A stretch of 64,000 bases of DNA from Callaeas wilsoni (taxonomy: Eukaryota; Chordata; Aves; Passeriformes; Callaeidae): the NCBI GenBank assembly GCA_013398955.1, contig VWPU01000912.1, positions 45,806-109,805 on the forward strand. Reading direction: 5' to 3'. Below, piece by piece: positions 60,701 to 64,000 of the stretch; the stretch's first letter is position 1, and each line of letters begins with the position of its first letter. The notes under the pieces are model-generated. The model did not search any database. It saw only the letters and a program-made list of their open reading frames with translations, and had not been told where the DNA came from. The position numbers and the translations under genes were made by a program.

Positions 60701-63685
60701 CTGCAGAGACATTTCCAGGTTAAATCACAGCTGCTAAGAGGACTGCCTTGAACAGAAGGGTTTGTGCTTTAAACCTGTATCAATAAAACAAACAGAAAAC
60801 AGAGGAGGTGATCCAGAAAGTTACAACAATAGCTCAGTGTTTGAAGCAATTGTTCAAAGGAAAAGGATGAAATACTTCTGTTGAATATTTGGTTGTCTGG
60901 AGCCAGAAAAGAATGAGATTAATCATGGTTTCTTTTTTTTTTTAACAGAACATGGGGACAAATGAAAGAAATTGCTGTAAAGTTTAATTTTTTTAAGCAA
61001 CTCTGAGGGCAAACCAAATGTTTAAGAAAGCAACAATAGAAGTGTATGAACGTGACGTTACTATTTATGAAGGAAGGGATAATGCCATCTTCTATAAAAT
61101 CTCTCAAATTATTGTCATTTCCTTATTTTAAAATTACTCCAAAGTCCTCTCACCCTTCTGTCTGTATCCCAAGTCTGTAAAGCTGGGACCAGAGCTGTTC
61201 CTCAAAAATCTCTGAAGAACTTGCGGGTCTGCAGATAAAGAGGGCTACATGAATCCAAAGTGTAATTTTTATAGGCTCTGAAAACTTGATGGTCTTTAAG
61301 GGCCTCCCACTGGTCAAACAACAGAACTACATTGGTATCCTCTGAAAGTAAACCTTGGATTTACGTGTGTGAGGGCTTTGGCCACTTGTATCAGATGAGG
61401 AGGACTCAGATAGGACCTGGGCCAGGGTATGGGGAAGACACCAAGATTATTTGGAAGAGAGATTCTTGTGGGATTAGGTGAAAGCAAGTAAAATTTCCAT
61501 CTAGAAAACCACTATTTTAAAATGTGCCTGTTTAACCTCATTCTACGCTGAGTTCCCTGAAGGTGGATTACCTGGTTGTGCCGTATGCTCTTTTTCAAAT
61601 GAGTCATGATTTGGTGCATAGAAAGAGAACGTTTTTTAAAAAAACCTATGAAAATTGCAGAGGAAGTGGGCTCAAATGGGCAAAAAGCCAGAGAGAAACA
61701 GAATAGAAACTGAGAAGAAACTTGTCTTTAGCCTGTTCCTCAAGCTTTCCTCTCCAGGACTAGAAATTATCTCTAACTCAGCCTAGAGCTGCCAGGCACT
61801 GAGTCAGGTTTGAAAAAATGGTCCTTCTTCACACAGACTAATAATGCCAGTTCTCTTCAGCCATCTGGCAGAGCTCAAGTCTGGATCAGTTCACATCAGT
61901 CTGCCAGATCACCTAGACACATTTTTCTCTGTACATGCTGTTGTTACACTCCTTTGTTCTGTTTCCATTTCCACATTATTCTTATTAACTTCATTGTCTC
62001 ATGTTTCTCCTGCTGATGAGGAAGAGCTTTCCTGCAGCAGTTATCTTGAGTGAGTATCCTCGTATTGTCCTACACAGAGAAATCCATCAATACTCTATCC
62101 CTGCACTGTGAGGTCCAGGCATTTCCTAGCTGTCCTGCAGCTGGCCTGAGCTGTCTTGATGATTCCCAGTTTTCAGGCAGCATACAAATCTAACCTGCCC
62201 TTGCAAAAAAAGTGACATTTCAGCATTCTTAGAAAGTCACTGGAGCACTTTGTCTGCCTAGTATCAGCATTGTGAGGTTGCTGCATGTTATGGTGGAGGC
62301 AGCCAGGCCTTAGGAGTGCCCTCTGAACACTCTCCTTCCTAAAGCACAGCCTGCAGACAGTACTTTTTCCCAGGCTCTGCAGAGCACTCCCTGTTAAGTG
62401 AAAAAGTGGCAAATTTGGCCTCAAACCTTGGCTGTCCTGGATAACAGTGAGACAGCTCACTGAAGGATACTGACTCTCCTAAGGGTGGCTACCAAAAGAA
62501 CCATTTAGCAGCTAAGAATATGCCTAAGGCTTTACCCACACAGTAAGTTTATCCTGCACCTCAGTCCAGGCTGTTGAGCTTTAGCTACTTGTGCCCCCTT
62601 CTCTCACTCAGTCCAGAGGCACAGTGCTTCCTGGCTCACCCTTTGGATCACCTTCTTGCACACAGCATGGGAGGAGTGGGGACAACTGAATGCTTTCCAT
62701 GAGGAACAGCTCCCAAAATCACTTCCCTACAGCACTAAGTCAGGGAGCAGGGAAGGGCAAACAGGCAAGTCCTGGCCATCCTCACATTGCACTGCAGGTT
62801 GCTGTTGTTGGTGGGATCTCAGCTGTCCATTTCCATCTTCTGAGTGATACCCAGGGGCTGACAGCACTATCATGGATACAGCGGCAATTAAGCAGGTGCA
62901 TCTGGCCAAAGCAATTACGTAGGATAGAGCTAGCCTAGCAAAGCCACAGCCAGGAAAACACATAATTCCATTTCCTAGGTTCTGATAGCTCAAAATTTGC
63001 CTCTCCTGGTTAGAAATACAGACACAATTCTTCTCTGCAAAGAGAAAGTCTTGGCAGCCTAGCCCTGGGGCACTCCCGCTGCTGAGCTGTTTATCCTTGG
63101 GCACCACAGGTACCAAAGAGCCAAGAGCATGAGCTGACTTGTCCCTCCTGGGTTCCTGAAGACTATGATCAAAAGTAGCAATTTAGTTAAGCACCAAAGA
63201 AAACCCTGTGTTTTCTCTTTATTTCAAACCATCCTTAATTACTGTGTGAAATACACATTCCCTGTGTTCATCTCCTGCAACAGACATCCAGCATGGTTCA
63301 GATCCTCACTGTGCCTGCTGCTCACCAGTGACAGTAAACAAGCTTAGGGTGGCAAACTGAGATCTGCAAGTCAAAGTGAGACTGAGGCACAGTGAGAACA
63401 GATGCTCTTGTAGGTCAACACAGATGGATGAGAGACTGACAAACCTGCCTTGGTGACTGAACCAGCTATGGGAAACAAGTCAAATGCTGTAAGTCATTTG
63501 CAAATGGGACTGAAAGAGATGGTACTCACAGCAAACAAAATCAGCAGTAGACACAAGTATTCTTTTTACTAGCAGAAGAACATGTGCTGTATTTCATTAA
63601 ATCACCCAAATTCAAGAAAGAAACAGCTGTTTGTGGGATCCTTAAGCACTAGCAGCAGACTATAACTTAAAATGACCTACCTCCC

Positions 63686-64000
63686 TGTTGTGGTTTGACA
63701 CGGGCCCAACGCCAGGCATCCATGAAAGTTGCTCGCTCACCCTCCTCTGTCACAGCTGGGCAGTGGAGAGGGAAAAAAAATTAACAAAGGGTTTGTGAGT
63801 GAGATAAAAACCGGGAGAAAACATTTCAAGAGCAAAACAGGCTCAACTAAAAGTTGAAAAGTGAATTTATTACTAGCAGAATCAGAGGAGGATAATGGGA
63901 AGTAAAATAAGCCATTAAAACACCTTTTTCCCCCACCCCCTTCCTCCTTCCCACTGACAGAGCAGGGACACACAGCGTGGGGGTTTTGGGGTCAGTCCAT
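63686..64000 (-). mobile_element. LTR of the 5135-6185 family, cut by the window edge
   Basis: It starts TGTTGTGGTTTGACACGGGC, the reverse complement of the end of the 5.1-kb LTR, and follows it through GCCAGGCATCCATGAAAG, TAACAAAGGGTTTGTGAG and GAATTTATTACTAGCAGAATC. Sense is the minus strand, so the visible part is its 3' (U5) end. Whether it is a solo LTR or the edge of a provirus cannot be known from this window. The five bases before it (CTCCC, 63681-63685) are the expected left target duplication. Confidence 0.85.

Larger units (their letters stand above)
55896..63685. other. Unique AT-rich DNA, about 7.8 kb
   Basis: The largest repeat-poor block in the window. No transposon or RNA gene is recognised. 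It contains a small hairpin at 56563-56596, a short TTTTAATGACCT tandem at 59311-59341, and the exon-like segment at 60413-60700. Another minus-strand open stretch (58615-58818) followed by AATAAA was considered and rejected. Confidence 0.42.

Noticed and set aside
62727..63116. Minus-strand 129-codon frame with a hydrophobic stretch, considered as a transporter fragment
   Set aside because: A single hydrophobic run is not enough. No family motif or flanking exon was found.
1..64000. Bacterial or phage systems such as CRISPR arrays, toxin-antitoxin pairs or integrons
   Set aside because: No spaced direct repeats, operon structure or prokaryotic gene density. All repeats are avian retroposons or microsatellites.

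Overview
This window looks like gene-poor vertebrate DNA from a bird, most probably a passerine. The evidence is in the repeats: at least seven pieces of CR1 LINE (the dominant avian retroposon) with the typical avian CR1 3' end, several solo LTRs of avian ERVL-like type with 5-bp target duplications, and one tRNA-Ile-derived SINE with a CR1 tail of the kind known from zebra finch and relatives (TguSINE1-like). There are no bacterial signals: no operons, ribosome-binding-site-spaced ORFs or CRISPR. The many open frames are short, overlapping and without recognisable domains. The exceptions are remnants of CR1 ORF2.

Layout. 1-4.1 kb: unique DNA. 4.1-6.2 kb: a minus-strand CR1 fragment, then a complete plus-oriented solo LTR (5135-6185). 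6.2-14.8 kb: unique AT-rich DNA with a GATA microsatellite, an AT palindrome cluster, a 22-bp perfect palindrome and a small CpG-enriched patch. 14.8-15.8 kb: the best-preserved CR1 (minus). 15.8-21.4 kb: unique DNA, two plus-strand CR1 pieces, and a single N flanked by a near-identical 39/40-bp duplication that looks like an assembly join. 23.9-25.0 kb: a second LTR of the first family, in opposite orientation. 28.8-29.2 kb: an internally deleted CR1. 37.1-37.7 kb: an old CR1 whose reverse-transcriptase active-site box has decayed. 45.9-48.2 kb: a dense repeat cluster (a long deleted CR1, the SINE, a putative LTR and a CR1 3' end). 48.6-48.9 kb: a candidate conserved non-coding element. 53.0-53.6 kb: a solo LTR of a different family. 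55.8 kb: a polypurine microsatellite. 63.7 kb to the end: the start of a third LTR of the first family.

I could not identify any host gene with confidence. A few open segments have believable splice signals and are listed as low-confidence exon-like segments. Pseudo-exons of this quality are expected by chance on both strands, and a trial chain of three of them failed on intron phase. The window is therefore either intergenic or intronic. I found no new multi-gene system. The most useful leads are the assembly join, the putative LTR with a 52-bp internal duplication, the candidate conserved element, and the exon-like segments that RNA or protein data could settle quickly.
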